64,000 bases of DNA from an uncultured Pelagibacteraceae bacterium (lineage in GTDB: Bacteria; Pseudomonadota; Alphaproteobacteria; Pelagibacterales; Pelagibacteraceae): assembly GCA_902603555.1 (NCBI GenBank), contig CACKVD010000002.1, forward strand, positions 36,282 through 100,281, given 5' to 3'. Under the pieces are notes generated by a model. The model searched no databases, had not been told where the DNA came from, and worked only from the letters and a program-made list of their open reading frames with translations. How positions within the stretch are numbered: position 1 is the stretch's first letter; the number at the start of each line of letters is the position of its first letter. Below are positions 20,089 through 32,828 of the stretch, one piece after another. The position numbers and the translations under genes were made by a program.

Positions 20089-20103
20089 AAATGTATTATA
20101 TGT

Positions 20104-20180
20104 GGGGGTGTAGCTCAGTTGGTTAGAGCGATCGCCTGTCACGCGATAGGTCGAGGGTTCGAGTCCCTTCACTCCCGCCA
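20104..20180 (+). tRNA. tRNA-Asp (anticodon GUC), CCA encoded
   Basis: GGGGGTGTAGCTCAGTTGGTTAGAGCGATCGCCTGTCACGCGATAGG...GGTTCGAGTCCC...CACTCCCGCCA. Confidence 0.96.
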
Positions 20181-20185
20181 CAAAA

Positions 20186-20200
20186 TGATAATGATTCTCA
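20186..20200. promoter_or_regulatory. Candidate Fur-box-like 7-1-7 inverted repeat
   Basis: TGATAAT-G-ATTCTCA versus consensus TGATAAT-N-ATTATCA (one mismatch); in the tRNA-Asp/nuoA intergenic gap. Confidence 0.4.
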
Positions 20201-20389
20201 AATTAATAATTCAATGAATAAATAAGCCATAAAAAACGTGACCAATTTGCACTATAAATAAGTTTAAAAACAACTATATAAACTGTCAATTTAGCTGTGA
20301 TATTTAAACTTTAATTTTATAAAAAAAACAACTATAGTATGAATCTTATCGGAATTTTCTTATTCAAAGATTAATATATAACTAACATT

Positions 20390-20758
20390 ATGACTGCGGA
20401 TTTTTTAAAAGATTACTTACCGATAATTTTATTCCTTATTATAGCTTTTGGCTTAAGTTGTGCATTTATTGTACTCAACTTTATCCTATCTCCAAAAAAT
20501 CCAGACCCTGAAAAATTGTCTGCATATGAGTGTGGTTTTGAACCTTTTCAAGATTCTAGAATGGAATTTGATGTTAGATTTTACTTAGTTGCAATTCTTT
20601 TTATTATTTTTGATTTAGAAATTGCATTTTTATTTCCTTGGGCAATATCACTTGGAAATATTGGAATTCTTGGTTTTTCATCAATGATGATTTTTTTATT
20701 CATACTGACAATTGGTTTTATTTATGAGTGGAAAAAAGGTGCATTAGATTGGGAATGA
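20390..20758 (+). CDS. nuoA: NADH-quinone oxidoreductase subunit A
   Basis: [40 protein letters not shown]. Confidence 0.98.
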   Translation: MTADFLKDYLPIILFLIIAFGLSCAFIVLNFILSPKNPDPEKLSAYECGFEPFQDSRMEFDVRFYLVAILFIIFDLEIAFLFPWAISLGNIGILGFSSMMIFLFILTIGFIYEWKKGALDWE

Positions 20759-21285
20759 CAATTAATAAAATGAATAATAAAACAGAACAAATACCAAAAG
20801 AATTTAAACAGCTTGCCGAAGATTTTGGTAAAAATGGTTTCATTACTACCTCTCTAGATAATTTAATAAACTGGTCAAGAGCAGGATCTCTTCATTGGAT
20901 GACTTTCGGTCTTGCTTGTTGTGCAGTAGAAATGATGCAAACAGCAATGCCTAGATATGATTTAGAAAGATTTGGGGCAGCACCAAGAGGATCACCGAGG
21001 CAATCAGATGTAATGATTGTTGCTGGAACACTCACAAATAAAATGGCACCTGCACTAAGAAAAGTTTACGATCAAATGCCAGAACCAAGATATGTAATAT
21101 CTATGGGAAGTTGTGCAAATGGTGGAGGCTATTATCATTATTCTTATTCTGTCGTAAGAGGTTGTGATCGAATAGTGCCTGTTGATATTTATGTACCTGG
21201 ATGTCCACCTTCCGCTGAGGCACTTCTATATGGGATTATGCAATTACAAAAAAAAATTAGGAATAAAGGTTCATTTAATAGATAA
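20755..21285 (+). CDS. nuoB: NADH-quinone oxidoreductase subunit B
   Basis: [51 protein letters not shown] at 20755 overlaps the nuoA stop and is preferred over the upstream ORF-track start. Confidence 0.97.
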   Translation: MTINKMNNKTEQIPKEFKQLAEDFGKNGFITTSLDNLINWSRAGSLHWMTFGLACCAVEMMQTAMPRYDLERFGAAPRGSPRQSDVMIVAGTLTNKMAPALRKVYDQMPEPRYVISMGSCANGGGYYHYSYSVVRGCDRIVPVDIYVPGCPPSAEALLYGIMQLQKKIRNKGSFNR

Positions 21286-21286
21286 A

Positions 21287-21892
21287 ATGATAAATTTAAT
21301 CGATTTAGAAAAGAAGATTAATTCAGAGTTAGCAACGAAAATTAACAAGACTGAAATCAAACATAATCAAATTTATATAGAAATTGATAAAGATGACTTA
21401 ATAGATGTAACTTTATTTATTAAAACAAATAAAGATACAAAATTTAGACAGCTAATAGACATAACTGTTGTTGATTACCCTGAAAAAGTTCAAAGATTTA
21501 AGATTGTATATTTATTTTTAAGTCATGAATTTAATCAAAGAATAATTTTGAGTTATTTCATAAATGAAAATGAAGTTATTTCTTCTTTAACTTCAATTTT
21601 TCCATCAGCTAATTGGATGGAAAGAGAAGTTTTTGATATGTATGGTGTTAATTTTAAAAACCACCCTGATTTAAGAAGAATTCTTACTGATTATGGTTTT
21701 GAAGGCCACCCTTTAAGAAAAGATTTTCCATTAACTGGTCATTCCGAGGTTAGATATAGTGAGGAGCAAAAAAAAGTCATTAATGAGCCAGTTAAGCTTG
21801 AGCAGAATTACAGAAACTTTGATTATGAAAGCCCATGGGAAGGAACTAAATATATTAAAGAACAAACGAATACAGATGACAAAAAAAATTAA
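21287..21892 (+). CDS. nuoC: NADH-quinone oxidoreductase subunit C
   Basis: [49 protein letters not shown]; start at 21287 avoids the long overlap with nuoB. Confidence 0.95.
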   Translation: MINLIDLEKKINSELATKINKTEIKHNQIYIEIDKDDLIDVTLFIKTNKDTKFRQLIDITVVDYPEKVQRFKIVYLFLSHEFNQRIILSYFINENEVISSLTSIFPSANWMEREVFDMYGVNFKNHPDLRRILTDYGFEGHPLRKDFPLTGHSEVRYSEEQKKVINEPVKLEQNYRNFDYESPWEGTKYIKEQTNTDDKKN

Positions 21893-23051
21893 AAACTTAA
21901 ATTTAAATTTTGGCCCACAACATCCTGCTGCTCACGGCGTGTTAAGACTAATTTTAGAGTTAGATGGTGAAGTTGTTGAAAAAGCAGATCCTCATATTGG
22001 TTTGCTGCATAGAGGAACTGAAAAGTTAATTGAAAACAAAACTTACATGCAAGCCGTACCTTACTTTGATCGACTAGATTATGTGGCACCAATGAACCAG
22101 GAGCATGCTTTTGCACTTGCTATAGAAAAGATATTAAATATTGAAGTGCCTATTAGAGCACAATTCATAAGAGTTATGTTTTGTGAAATAGGAAGAATCC
22201 TAAGTCATATTTTAAATGTAACTACTCAGGCTTTAGATGTAGGTGCATTAACACCATCTTTGTGGGGTTTTGAAGAAAGAGAAACTTTAATGACGTTCTA
22301 CGAAAGAGCTTCTGGCTCACGACTACATGCAAATTATTTTAGAGCTGGTGGTGTACATCAAGATTTACCCGCTGGTTTGGAAAATGATATAGCTAAATTT
22401 TGTGAGGGATTTCCAAAAATAATTAATGATTTAGAAAACCTCTTAACAGATAACAGAATTTTTAAACAAAGAAATGTAGATATCGGGATTGTTACCAAGG
22501 AAGATGCTTTGGATTATTCTTTTTCAGGAGTGATGATTAGAGGTTCTGGTGTTCCATGGGATTTGAGAAAATCACAACCATATGATTGTTACGAACAGTT
22601 AGAATTTAAAATTCCTGTAGGAAAAAATGGTGATTGTTATGATCGATATTTATGTAGAATTGAAGAAATGAAAGAAAGTGTATCAATTATTAAACAATGT
22701 TTAGCTAAGATGGAAAAAGGTCCTATTAAAACTCTAGATGGAAAAATAACACCTCCATCAAAAAAAGAAATCAAACAATCTATGGAAGCTTTAATACATC
22801 ATTTTAAATTATTTACAGAGGGATACAGAGTTCCAGAGGATGAAATTTATACAGCTGTTGAGGCACCTAAAGGTGAATTTGGAGTATATTTAATTTCAGA
22901 TGGTTCAAGCAAACCCTATAAGTGCAAAATCAGAGCACCAGGTTTTTCACATTTACAGTCTATGGATTATTTAATTAGGGGTCACATGTTAGCGGATGTT
23001 CCTGCAGTATTAGGGTCCCTTGACATTGTTTTTGGAGAGGTAGATAGATGA
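21876..23051 (+). CDS. nuoD: NADH-quinone oxidoreductase subunit D
   Basis: [22 protein letters not shown]...[15 protein letters not shown] at 21876 selected ([17 protein letters not shown]). Confidence 0.97.
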   Translation: MTKKIKNLNLNFGPQHPAAHGVLRLILELDGEVVEKADPHIGLLHRGTEKLIENKTYMQAVPYFDRLDYVAPMNQEHAFALAIEKILNIEVPIRAQFIRVMFCEIGRILSHILNVTTQALDVGALTPSLWGFEERETLMTFYERASGSRLHANYFRAGGVHQDLPAGLENDIAKFCEGFPKIINDLENLLTDNRIFKQRNVDIGIVTKEDALDYSFSGVMIRGSGVPWDLRKSQPYDCYEQLEFKIPVGKNGDCYDRYLCRIEEMKESVSIIKQCLAKMEKGPIKTLDGKITPPSKKEIKQSMEALIHHFKLFTEGYRVPEDEIYTAVEAPKGEFGVYLISDGSSKPYKCKIRAPGFSHLQSMDYLIRGHMLADVPAVLGSLDIVFGEVDR

Positions 23052-23656
23052 GTTTAAAAAGACCTGCCAAAGATCAGCCAAAAAATTTTGAATTTAGTTC
23101 CTCTTCACTAGAGGCAGCGAAAACTATAGTTGCAAGATATCCTGAAGGTAAACAGCAAAGCGCAGTTATGGCATTACTTTATATTGCTCAAAAGCAAAAT
23201 AATAATTGGATACCTTTGGCTGCTATGAAATACATCGCGAAGTTCTTAAATATGCCTTACATAAAAGTTTATGAAGTGGCAACTTTCTATTCAATGTACA
23301 ATTTATCTCCTGTAGGTAAATATTTTGTTCAAGTTTGTACAACAACACCATGTATGATTAGAGGTGCAAATAAATTAGTTGAAGCATGTAAAGAAAAAAT
23401 TTCAGAAAATGAGTCTGAACTTTCAAATGACAAAAGCTGTTCTTGGATGGAAGTTGAATGCTTGGGTGCATGTGTTAATGCTCCGATGATGCAAATAAAT
23501 GATGATTATTATGAAGACCTTGACAAAGAAAAAACTTTAAAAATTTTAGATAAAATTTTAAATGGTGAAAAACCCAAACCAGGTTCTTATAGAGGAAGAA
23601 TAAATAATGAACCTGAAAATAATAGAAAAACACTCATGGATTTAAAAAATGCTTAA
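23048..23656 (+). CDS. nuoE: NADH-quinone oxidoreductase subunit E
   Basis: [34 protein letters not shown]...[16 protein letters not shown]. Confidence 0.97.
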   Translation: MSLKRPAKDQPKNFEFSSSSLEAAKTIVARYPEGKQQSAVMALLYIAQKQNNNWIPLAAMKYIAKFLNMPYIKVYEVATFYSMYNLSPVGKYFVQVCTTTPCMIRGANKLVEACKEKISENESELSNDKSCSWMEVECLGACVNAPMMQINDDYYEDLDKEKTLKILDKILNGEKPKPGSYRGRINNEPENNRKTLMDLKNA

Positions 23657-24977
23657 GGATCAAGATAGAATATTTCAAAATTTATATAATGATTTGGGTT
23701 CAGACTTAAATTCATCTCAAAAAAGAGGTGACTGGGTTAATACTAAAGAGTTTACTGATAAAGGTAGAGAATGGATAATTAATGAAATTAAAGACTCTCA
23801 ACTAAGAGGTAGAGGAGGAGCTGGTTTTCCGACAGGTTTAAAGTGGTCTTTTGCGCCCAAAGAAGTTGGATCAAGACCTCATTACTTAGTAATTAATGGA
23901 GATGAGTCTGAACCAGGAACTTGTAAAGATAGAGACATATTAAGATTTGAACCTCATAAATTAATAGAAGGATGTTTGATTGCTTCTTATGCTGTGCAAG
24001 CGCATGTTTGTTACATTTATATAAGAGGTGAGTATTTTGTTGATGGACAAAAACTTCAAGCTGCCATTGACGAAGCATATAAAAAAAATTTAATTGGTAA
24101 AAATGCTGCTGGGACAGGATGGGATTTAGATATTTATATTCATTACGGTGCAGGTGCTTATATTTGTGGTGAAGAGACAGCATTACTTGAAAGTATAGAA
24201 GGGAAAAAGGGTCAACCAAGATTAAAGCCACCTTTTCCAGCGTTAATAGGACTTTATGGATGTCCTACAATAATCAATAATGTTGAAACTATAGCTGTAG
24301 TTCCAACAATTCTTAGAAGAGGAGGAAAATGGTTTGCTTCCCTTGGTAGAGAAAAAAATACAGGTACAAAAATTTTCTGCATATCTGGAAATGTAAATAA
24401 TCCATGTAATGTCGAAGAAGAAATGAACATACCTTTAAAAGAATTAATAGAAGTTCATGCTGGCGGTGTTATTGGAGGTTGGGATAACTTAAAAGCTGTA
24501 ATTCCTGGTGGTTCTTCAATGCCTTTAATTCCAAAGGAAAAATGTGAAACATTAACGATGGATTTTGACTCCTTAATGGCTGAAAAAAGTGGTTTGGGGA
24601 CAGCTGGGGTTGTCGTAATTAATAAGGATCAAGATATAATTAAATGTATGGCTAGAATTGCAAGATTTTATAAACATGAAAGTTGTGGTCAATGTACGCC
24701 TTGTAGAGAGGGATCAGGTTGGATGTGGAGAATGCTTGAGAGAATGGCTAGAGGTGAAGCATCCAGAGATGAAATAGAAATGCTTGGGGATGTAACTAAA
24801 CAAATAGAGGGACATACTATTTGTGCATTTGGTGAAGGATCTTCCTGGCCTGTTCAAGGTTTATTGAGACATTTTAAAGATGAAATAAAAAAAAGAAACA
24901 AATTTGATCCAATAGTGAGGGAAAATAAAAATATTCCTTATTTAGTAGATCAACACTTATTAGATAAAAATGCTTAA
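23649..24977 (+). CDS. nuoF: NADH-quinone oxidoreductase subunit F
   Basis: [37 protein letters not shown]. Confidence 0.98.
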   Translation: MLKDQDRIFQNLYNDLGSDLNSSQKRGDWVNTKEFTDKGREWIINEIKDSQLRGRGGAGFPTGLKWSFAPKEVGSRPHYLVINGDESEPGTCKDRDILRFEPHKLIEGCLIASYAVQAHVCYIYIRGEYFVDGQKLQAAIDEAYKKNLIGKNAAGTGWDLDIYIHYGAGAYICGEETALLESIEGKKGQPRLKPPFPALIGLYGCPTIINNVETIAVVPTILRRGGKWFASLGREKNTGTKIFCISGNVNNPCNVEEEMNIPLKELIEVHAGGVIGGWDNLKAVIPGGSSMPLIPKEKCETLTMDFDSLMAEKSGLGTAGVVVINKDQDIIKCMARIARFYKHESCGQCTPCREGSGWMWRMLERMARGEASRDEIEMLGDVTKQIEGHTICAFGEGSSWPVQGLLRHFKDEIKKRNKFDPIVRENKNIPYLVDQHLLDKNA

Positions 24978-27003
24978 ATTAAAAGTAAATGATACTGAAG
25001 TAGAAGTTGAAGAAGGATTAACTGTTCTTCAAGCTTGTGAAAAAGCTGGAGTTGAAATTCCAAGATTCTGCTACCATGAAAAACTATCTATAGCTGGTAA
25101 TTGTAGAATGTGTTTAGTCGAAATGGAAAAATCACCTAAACCTGTTGCATCATGTGCTATGCCTGCTGCTAATGGAATGGTTATTAAAACTAATACTCCT
25201 AAAATAGAAAAATCAAGAAAAGGTGTTATGGAATTTTTGTTAACTAATCATCCTTTAGATTGTCCAGTTTGTGATCAAGGTGGGGAGTGCGATCTACAAG
25301 ATCAATCAATGTTTTATGGAATAGATAAATCAAGATTTAAAGAAAATAAAAGATTTGTAACAGATAAAAATATGGGTCCACTAATCAAAACGCAGATGAC
25401 CAGATGTATCCATTGTACAAGATGTGTAAGATTTGCAACTGAAATTGCAGGTGTACCTGAACTTGGTGCGATTGGAAGAGGTGAAGATATGGAAATCACA
25501 ACTTATTTAGAACAATCTGTGCAATCAGAATTATCTGGAAATGTTATAGATCTTTGCCCAGTTGGAGCACTAACATCTAAACCATATGTGTTCGAAGCAA
25601 GGCCGTGGGAACTAAAAAAAACAGAGACTATCGATGTTATGGATGCTGTCGGATCTAATATTAGGGTTGATACATATGATTGGGAAGTAAAAAGAGTTTT
25701 ACCTATTATTAACGAGGATATTAATGAAGAATGGATTTCTGATAAAACAAGATATGCATGTGATGGTTTATTAAATCAAAGACTTGATACTCCTTACATT
25801 AAGTATAACAATAAATTTGAAAAAGCATCTTGGGATGAAGTTTTTAAAATTATTAAATCAAAAATAAAAAATACAAATAAAGATAAAATATGTGGTTTTG
25901 TGGGTGACCTTACAAATATGGAAACAAGTTTTATTTTTAAAGAATTTTTTGATAGAACTATCGAAACAAATAAATATGAGTCTAGATCAAAACAAAATTT
26001 AATAGATAATTCAGTAAGAGAAAATTATTTATTTAATTCATCAATTAATGGAATTGAGGAAACAGATTTAATTTTATTAATAGGAGCCAATCCTAGATTT
26101 GAAGCGACAATGGTAAATGCTAGAATTCGTAAAGCATATTTAAATAATCAAACTAAAATAATTTCTTTAAATGATGTTGGAGACTTAACTTATTCATATG
26201 ATTTTTTAGATGGAAAAACGGAAACCATCAAAGATATTATTGAAAATAATAATGAAATATCAAAAAAGGTTATAGCTGCAAAAAAACCTATGATCATCTT
26301 AGGTGAGTCATTTTTTAATACAAAGTCAGCAAATTATTTATTTTACTCTTTAAAAAGATTTTTAAAGGAAAATAATAAAATCACAAGTGAATGGAATAGT
26401 TTAAATATTTTATCTTCAGATGCAGCTACAGTTGGTAATTTAGATTTAGGTATCATCAATTCAAAAGATAATTTGATTGATGATTTAAAAGAAAATAAAT
26501 TTGAATTAATTTATCTACTTGGACAAGATAATTTAGACTTTAATAAAAAAAATGAATTTATAATTTATCAAGGTAGTCATGGTGATAAAGGTGCAGAAAT
26601 TGCAGACATTATTCTTCCAGGTGCTGCATATACTGAACAATCAGCTCACTTCACAAATTTGGAAGGAAAAATTCAAAAAGCTTATAAAGCATCATACCCA
26701 CCAGGTGAAGCTAAAGAAGATTGGCAAATAATAAATGAATTAGCAGAAATGATGAATAATAGAAAACTTTTTAACGATAAAGATGAACTTGAAAGTAGTA
26801 TGTTTAACTTTTTAAATATTAAAAAAGAAAAACAAAATTTTGATGCTATAGAAGATATTAATCAAAATAATTTTGAAAATGAAAATTTAAAAATAAATTT
26901 CAAAGATTATTATTTCTCTAACGTAATCGCTCGTTCATCTAAAACAATGTTAGATTGTTATAATTCTAAGTTTGATATTAAACGTACTGGTACAGAAGGT
27001 TAA
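24970..27003 (+). CDS. nuoG: NADH-quinone oxidoreductase subunit G
   Basis: [54 protein letters not shown]. Confidence 0.97.
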   Translation: MLKLKVNDTEVEVEEGLTVLQACEKAGVEIPRFCYHEKLSIAGNCRMCLVEMEKSPKPVASCAMPAANGMVIKTNTPKIEKSRKGVMEFLLTNHPLDCPVCDQGGECDLQDQSMFYGIDKSRFKENKRFVTDKNMGPLIKTQMTRCIHCTRCVRFATEIAGVPELGAIGRGEDMEITTYLEQSVQSELSGNVIDLCPVGALTSKPYVFEARPWELKKTETIDVMDAVGSNIRVDTYDWEVKRVLPIINEDINEEWISDKTRYACDGLLNQRLDTPYIKYNNKFEKASWDEVFKIIKSKIKNTNKDKICGFVGDLTNMETSFIFKEFFDRTIETNKYESRSKQNLIDNSVRENYLFNSSINGIEETDLILLIGANPRFEATMVNARIRKAYLNNQTKIISLNDVGDLTYSYDFLDGKTETIKDIIENNNEISKKVIAAKKPMIILGESFFNTKSANYLFYSLKRFLKENNKITSEWNSLNILSSDAATVGNLDLGIINSKDNLIDDLKENKFELIYLLGQDNLDFNKKNEFIIYQGSHGDKGAEIADIILPGAAYTEQSAHFTNLEGKIQKAYKASYPPGEAKEDWQIINELAEMMNNRKLFNDKDELESSMFNFLNIKKEKQNFDAIEDINQNNFENENLKINFKDYYFSNVIARSSKTMLDCYNSKFDIKRTGTEG

Positions 27004-27006
27004 TTA

Positions 27007-28005
27007 ATGGAATATTTGAACATTATTTTTCAAGAAGTTTATAAAATTTTATTTTTACTTGTGCCTGTTTTGGTTTCTGTCGCAATGATAGTTTGGTTAG
27101 ATAGAAGAGTGTGGGCATTTGTTCAAAAAAGACAAGGTCCAAATGTTGTTGGACCATTCGGATTATTACAATCACTTGCTGATGCTTTGAAGTATATTTT
27201 TAAAGAAATAATTATTCCTGCAAGTTCAAATAAAGTAATTTTTATCCTCGCACCAATAATTACTATGACATTAGCCTTAATTGCTTGGGCAGTCATTCCG
27301 TTTAGTGAAAATCAAGTGTTGGCTAATATAAATGTTGGAATTTTATATATTTTTGCAATTTCATCTTTGGGTGTTTATGGGATAATCATGGGTGGCTGGG
27401 CATCAAATTCAAAATATCCTTTTCTAGGATCTATAAGATCAGCAGCACAAATGGTATCCTATGAAGTTTCGATAGGCATCATTATAATAAACGTTTTACT
27501 TTGTGTTGGCTCATTAAATTTAAATGACATTGTAATAGCTCAACAAGATATGTGGTTTATCATTCCTCTATTCCCTATGTTTGTCATATTTTTTATTTCA
27601 GCTTTAGCAGAAACTAACAGACCTCCATTCGATTTACCTGAGGCTGAAGCTGAATTAGTGGCTGGATATCAAACAGAATATTCAGGCATGATGTATGCTA
27701 TGTTTTGGTTAGGTGAATATGCAAATATTCTTTTAATGTGCGCTCTAGGATCTATCTTATTTTTAGGTGGATGGTTGTCTCCAATTGATTTGTATCCATT
27801 TAATTTAATCCCAGGAGCTATTTGGTTAATTTTTAAAATTTTACTATTATTTTTTCTATTTGCTTTAGTCAAAGCGATTGTACCAAGGTATAGATATGAT
27901 CAATTAATGAGACTTGGTTGGAAAATATTTTTACCGCTATCCCTAACTTATGTTATCTTGACAGCGAGCTATCTCTTTTATTTCAACCTTTTACCAAAGA
28001 TATAA
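27007..28005 (+). CDS. nuoH: NADH-quinone oxidoreductase subunit H
   Basis: [50 protein letters not shown]. Confidence 0.98.
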   Translation: MEYLNIIFQEVYKILFLLVPVLVSVAMIVWLDRRVWAFVQKRQGPNVVGPFGLLQSLADALKYIFKEIIIPASSNKVIFILAPIITMTLALIAWAVIPFSENQVLANINVGILYIFAISSLGVYGIIMGGWASNSKYPFLGSIRSAAQMVSYEVSIGIIIINVLLCVGSLNLNDIVIAQQDMWFIIPLFPMFVIFFISALAETNRPPFDLPEAEAELVAGYQTEYSGMMYAMFWLGEYANILLMCALGSILFLGGWLSPIDLYPFNLIPGAIWLIFKILLLFFLFALVKAIVPRYRYDQLMRLGWKIFLPLSLTYVILTASYLFYFNLLPKI

Positions 28006-28491
28006 ATGAAAATTACTAGATTTTTTAAAACCATTTTAATGTCAGATTTTATTGAAGGATTGTTTATTGCAATCAGAGAAATGTTTAAATCTAAAAAGAC
28101 AATAAATTATCCATTCGAAAAAGGTAAAATTAGCCCAAGATATAGAGGTGAACATGCTTTACGAAGATATCCTAATGGAGAGGAAAGGTGTATTGCTTGT
28201 AAATTATGTGAAGCAGTATGCCCAGCACAAGCAATTACGATAGAGTCTTCACAAAGATCAGATGGAAGTAGAAAAACTACACGCTATGACATCGATATGA
28301 TGAAATGTATTTATTGTGGATTATGTGAAGAGTCTTGTCCTGTAGATGCCATCGTCCAAGGTCCAAATTTTGAATTTTCAACAGAAACTAGAGAAGAACT
28401 TTACTACACAAAAGATAAACTTTTAGATAATGGAGACAGGTGGGAAAATATTTTAGCAGCAAATATCAAGACTGATAATCCATACAGATAA
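28006..28491 (+). CDS. nuoI: NADH-quinone oxidoreductase subunit I
   Basis: Two 4Fe-4S motifs [12 protein letters not shown] and [12 protein letters not shown]. Confidence 0.98.
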   Translation: MKITRFFKTILMSDFIEGLFIAIREMFKSKKTINYPFEKGKISPRYRGEHALRRYPNGEERCIACKLCEAVCPAQAITIESSQRSDGSRKTTRYDIDMMKCIYCGLCEESCPVDAIVQGPNFEFSTETREELYYTKDKLLDNGDRWENILAANIKTDNPYR

Positions 28492-28494
28492 ATA

Positions 28495-29127
28495 ATGATC
28501 GCTCATTCAATCTTTTTTTACTTTTTTTCTATAATTGCAATTATATCAGCGATAATGGTTACAGCTTCAAAAAATACAGTTCATTCTGTTTTTTTTCTAA
28601 TATTGGATTTTATAAGTATATCATGCCTTTTTATAATGATTGGTGCTGAGTTTTTGGGCATGATAATGTTGATTGTATATGTGGGTGCCGTTGCTGTTCT
28701 ATTTTTATTTGTGGTAATGATGCTGAACGTTGCTCAGCAAAAAAATCAGTGGTTCTTGTCTGAATCTAGCTCACGTCATATTCCAATGGGATTAATTATT
28801 AGTTTAATAATTTTTTTTGAATTATTAATTGTCGTGGGTGGATGGAAATATAAACCAGATTTAGTTAATTCCACAAATATTTCTATAAATAATGATATTA
28901 GTAATACACATTCTTTGGGCCAGGTTTTATATACTGATTATATTCATATTTTTCAAATAAGTGGCATGATCTTATTAATTGCAATGATTGGAGCAATTGT
29001 TCTTACATATAGACAAAGAGAGGGTGTTAAAAAACAAAGTTATCTCAAACAAATTTCTAGAGAAAGGTCAGAAGGTGTTGAGGTTTTAGAAGTGCCCTCA
29101 AATAAAGGAGTTCAAATAGATGACTGA
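28495..29127 (+). CDS. nuoJ: NADH-quinone oxidoreductase subunit J
   Basis: [29 protein letters not shown]. Confidence 0.97.
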   Translation: MIAHSIFFYFFSIIAIISAIMVTASKNTVHSVFFLILDFISISCLFIMIGAEFLGMIMLIVYVGAVAVLFLFVVMMLNVAQQKNQWFLSESSSRHIPMGLIISLIIFFELLIVVGGWKYKPDLVNSTNISINNDISNTHSLGQVLYTDYIHIFQISGMILLIAMIGAIVLTYRQREGVKKQSYLKQISRERSEGVEVLEVPSNKGVQIDD

Positions 29128-29431
29128 GATAGGTTTAGGACACTATTTAACCTTGGGAGCAGTAATTTTTTCAATAGGAATTATAGGAATATTTTTGAAC
29201 AGAAAAAATATTATTGTAATTTTAATGAGTATAGAATTGATATTATTAGCTGTTAATATTAATTTGGTATCTTTTTCAATTTTCCTTAACGACTTATCTG
29301 GTCAAGTTTTCACTTTATTTATTCTCACTGTTGCCGCAGCAGAAGCAGCTATAGGACTTGCAATTATAGTTGTTTATTATCGAAATTCAGGAACAATTCG
29401 AGTTGAAGAAATAGACCAATTAAAAGGATAA
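29120..29431 (+). CDS. nuoK: NADH-quinone oxidoreductase subunit K
   Basis: [21 protein letters not shown]...[15 protein letters not shown]. Confidence 0.97.
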   Translation: MTEIGLGHYLTLGAVIFSIGIIGIFLNRKNIIVILMSIELILLAVNINLVSFSIFLNDLSGQVFTLFILTVAAAEAAIGLAIIVVYYRNSGTIRVEEIDQLKG

Positions 29432-29432
29432 A

Positions 29433-31346
29433 ATGGAAATTTCTATTATAGCTTTACCATTAATAGCCTCAATAATATCTGGATTCTTTGGAAAATTAAT
29501 TGGTGATAGAAATTCAGAAATAATCACTAGTTTATTAGTAACAATATCAGCAATTCTGTCAGCATTTGTGTTATATCAAGTTATTTTTAATCAGTACCAA
29601 GATAATATTGTAATCGCTAAATGGATTAGTTCTGGAACATTAGAAGTTAATTGGTCAATGAAAATTGATCCTTTATCAGCTATAATGTTAGTTGTTGTAA
29701 CATCTGTTTCATCTTTAGTTCACATTTATTCAATAGGATATATGTCTCACGATCCTCATAAGCCAAGATTTATGGCTTATTTATCGTTATTTACTTTTGC
29801 AATGCTGATGCTGGTTACTTCAGATAATTTTATTCAATTATTTTTTGGATGGGAGGGTGTTGGACTGTGTTCTTATTTTCTAATTGGTTTTTGGTTTAAA
29901 AAAGACACAGCAAATACTGCAGCTATCAAAGCATTTGTAGTAAATAGAGTAGGTGATTTTGGCTTTGCTTTGGGTATTTTTTTAATTTTTTATTTATTTG
30001 GTACAGTAAATTATTCAGAAGTTTTTAAATTAATTCCGACCATAACTGAGAAAGATCTTATTTTTTTAGGCATTAAAATAAATGCGATAGATTTAATTTG
30101 TATACTTTTATTTATTGGTGCAATGGGAAAATCAGCTCAAATACTACTTCATACTTGGTTGCCAGATGCCATGGAAGGACCAACTCCAGTTTCAGCACTA
30201 ATTCATGCAGCAACGATGGTAACAGCAGGTGTTTTTTTAGTTGTAAGATGTTCACCCATATATGAATATTCTGAGCTGGCACTGAATATAATAACAATTG
30301 TCGGTATGAGCACAGCTTTTTTTGCTGCTACTGTAGCTCTTGTTCAAACTGATATAAAAAAAATAATCGCATATTCAACTTGTAGCCAATTAGGATACAT
30401 GTTTTTTGCAGCTGGTGTAGGTGCTTATAATGTTGCAATGTTTCATTTATTTACTCATGCATTTTTTAAAGCTTTATTATTTTTAGGTTCTGGTTCAGTT
30501 ATTCACGCTTTTAAAGATGAACAAGATATAAATAACATGGGAGGTATTTACAAAAAATTACCTTACACATACATTTTAATGATAATTGGAACTTTAGCAT
30601 TAACTGGCTTTCCATTTTTATCAGGATTTTATTCCAAAGATGCAATTATAGAATTTGCTTATTTAAGAGGAAATACAACTGGTTATTATGCTGCTGGTAT
30701 TGGAATATTAACTGCTTTTTTAACTTCAATTTATTCTTGGAGATTAATTTTTAAAACTTTTCATGGAAAATATAACAATAAGAATATTAAAATTGAGGAA
30801 ACACATGAGTCCCCACTTGTTATGTTGATACCTTTATTTTTACTTTCAATAGGAGCGATATTTGCAGGATATACCTTTAAAGAATTATTTATTGATCAAA
30901 GTACAGATAATAATTTTTGGAAAGACTCCATTTTCTTTTTAAAACCTTTGAGTACTGAACACCCACCAATTTGGTTTTTAGTTTTAACACCAATTTTAGT
31001 TATTTCATCAATTCCTATTACTTATTATTTATATGTAAAAAATAAAAATTTACCTGAACAGATAGCCAATGTTAACAAACCACTATACCATTTTTTATTA
31101 AACAAATGGTATTTTGATGAACTTTATGATGTTTTAATTGTTAAACCATCGAAAAATTTAGGATTATTTTTATGGAAATTTTTTGATATAAAATTAATAG
31201 ATGGATTTGGACCAGATGGTATTTCAGCGTTAATTAAGAAGTGTTCTTTAAAAGCTAATAAATTTCAAAGTGGTTATATATATCAATATGCATTTATAAT
31301 GTTACTTGGTTTTTCTGCTTTACTAACTTTTTTAATTATAAAATAA
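29433..31346 (+). CDS. nuoL: NADH-quinone oxidoreductase subunit L
   Basis: FFGWEGVGLCSYFLIGFW, HTWLPDAMEGPTPVSALIHAATMVTAGV. Confidence 0.98.
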   Translation: MEISIIALPLIASIISGFFGKLIGDRNSEIITSLLVTISAILSAFVLYQVIFNQYQDNIVIAKWISSGTLEVNWSMKIDPLSAIMLVVVTSVSSLVHIYSIGYMSHDPHKPRFMAYLSLFTFAMLMLVTSDNFIQLFFGWEGVGLCSYFLIGFWFKKDTANTAAIKAFVVNRVGDFGFALGIFLIFYLFGTVNYSEVFKLIPTITEKDLIFLGIKINAIDLICILLFIGAMGKSAQILLHTWLPDAMEGPTPVSALIHAATMVTAGVFLVVRCSPIYEYSELALNIITIVGMSTAFFAATVALVQTDIKKIIAYSTCSQLGYMFFAAGVGAYNVAMFHLFTHAFFKALLFLGSGSVIHAFKDEQDINNMGGIYKKLPYTYILMIIGTLALTGFPFLSGFYSKDAIIEFAYLRGNTTGYYAAGIGILTAFLTSIYSWRLIFKTFHGKYNNKNIKIEETHESPLVMLIPLFLLSIGAIFAGYTFKELFIDQSTDNNFWKDSIFFLKPLSTEHPPIWFLVLTPILVISSIPITYYLYVKNKNLPEQIANVNKPLYHFLLNKWYFDELYDVLIVKPSKNLGLFLWKFFDIKLIDGFGPDGISALIKKCSLKANKFQSGYIYQYAFIMLLGFSALLTFLIIK

Positions 31347-32827
31347 TGAATTTTCCTATTCTTTCTTCCCTTATTTTACTCCCTTCAATAGGTGCTTTAT
31401 TTTTATTTTTTACAAAAAGTACAGAAGAAAAAAATATAACAGTTAAATATGTTGCTTTATTCACCTCACTTGTAAATTTTTTTCTGTCTATTTATTTATG
31501 GATACTATTCGATCACACGACTTCTAAATTTCAATTTGTTGAGGATAGAATATGGATTGAAGGTTTGATAAATTATAAAGTTGGTATTGATGGTATTTCA
31601 ATATTATTTATAATTTTAACGACTTTTATAACACCACTTTGTATAATTTCAGTCAATAATTCCATTAAGAATAGATTAAGAGAATTTTTAATAGCGGTAT
31701 TAATAATGGAATCATTTATGATTGGTGTTTTTTGCTCGTTAGACTTAGTTGTTTTCTATTTATTTTTTGAAGCAGGTTTAATTCCAATGTTTTTAATTAT
31801 TGGAATTTGGGGTGGAACTAGAAGAGTTTATTCTGCATTTAAATTTTTTTTATTTACATTGTTAGGATCTGTTTTAATGTTGGTTGCTATCATTTCAATA
31901 TACTGGATTACGGGAACTACAGATGTTACTAAGCTTTATGAATTAGGTATCGATGCAAAATATCAAAACCTTTTATGGTTAGCATTCTTCAGTTCATTTG
32001 CTGTTAAAACTCCTATGTGGCCAGTTCATACTTGGTTACCAGATGCCCATGTTGAAGCACCAACAGCTGGATCTGTATTATTAGCAGCTATATTACTTAA
32101 AATGGCAGGTTATGGATTTATAAGATTTTCTTTAGGACTATTCCCTGTTGCCTCAGATATTTTTACTCCTCTGATTTATGCTTTAAGTGTTATTGCTATA
32201 ATTTTCACATCTTTTATTGCTTTAATGCAAGAAGATATGAAAAAATTAATAGCCTATTCATCTGTTGCACATATGGGTTTTGTAACTTTAGGTATTTTTA
32301 CAATACAACAACAAGGAATTGAAGGCAGCATAATTCAAATGATAAGTCATGGACTTGTTTCTGCTGCACTCTTCTTATGTGTTGGAGTTGTTTACGATCG
32401 AATGCATTCTAGGTTAATCAACACTTATGGTGGTATTGTATCCATTATTCCAAAATATTCTGTTTTATTTATGATATTTACTTTAGCTGCACTTGGTTTA
32501 CCTGGAACTAGCGGCTTTGTAGGTGAGTTTTTAATTTTAATGGGAGCATTTAAAGATAATTTTTTAGTGGCTGTTTTAGCAAGCTTAGGAGTAATAATAG
32601 GGGCCGCATATATGCTTTGGTTATATAAAAGAGTTATTTTTGGAAAATTAGTTAATTTAGAATTAAAAGAAATGACCGATTTAAATAAGTCCGAATTATT
32701 TATTTTAACCTGTCTCGCAATACCGACTTTATTTTTTGGTTTTTATCCTGACCCTTTAATAAATACAATAGAAGTTTCAATTAATGATTTAATTAAAGTT
32801 TATAATATTAGTTTAGTAAATAATTAA
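31346..32827 (+). CDS. nuoM: NADH-quinone oxidoreductase subunit M
   Basis: FEAGLIPMFLIIGIWGG, VHTWLPDAHVEAPTAGSVLLAAILLKMAGYG. Confidence 0.98.
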   Translation: MNFPILSSLILLPSIGALFLFFTKSTEEKNITVKYVALFTSLVNFFLSIYLWILFDHTTSKFQFVEDRIWIEGLINYKVGIDGISILFIILTTFITPLCIISVNNSIKNRLREFLIAVLIMESFMIGVFCSLDLVVFYLFFEAGLIPMFLIIGIWGGTRRVYSAFKFFLFTLLGSVLMLVAIISIYWITGTTDVTKLYELGIDAKYQNLLWLAFFSSFAVKTPMWPVHTWLPDAHVEAPTAGSVLLAAILLKMAGYGFIRFSLGLFPVASDIFTPLIYALSVIAIIFTSFIALMQEDMKKLIAYSSVAHMGFVTLGIFTIQQQGIEGSIIQMISHGLVSAALFLCVGVVYDRMHSRLINTYGGIVSIIPKYSVLFMIFTLAALGLPGTSGFVGEFLILMGAFKDNFLVAVLASLGVIIGAAYMLWLYKRVIFGKLVNLELKEMTDLNKSELFILTCLAIPTLFFGFYPDPLINTIEVSINDLIKVYNISLVNN

Positions 32828-32828
32828 A

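Noticed and set aside
20728-21875. Upstream starts given in the ORF track for nuoB (20728), nuoC (21182) and nuoD (21759)
   Set aside because: They imply long same-strand overlaps; internal ATGs at 20755, 21287 and 21876 fit stop/start coupling and known N-termini
23893-24231. Minus-strand ORF (112 aa) opposite nuoF
   Set aside because: Antisense shadow of nuoF with unlikely composition
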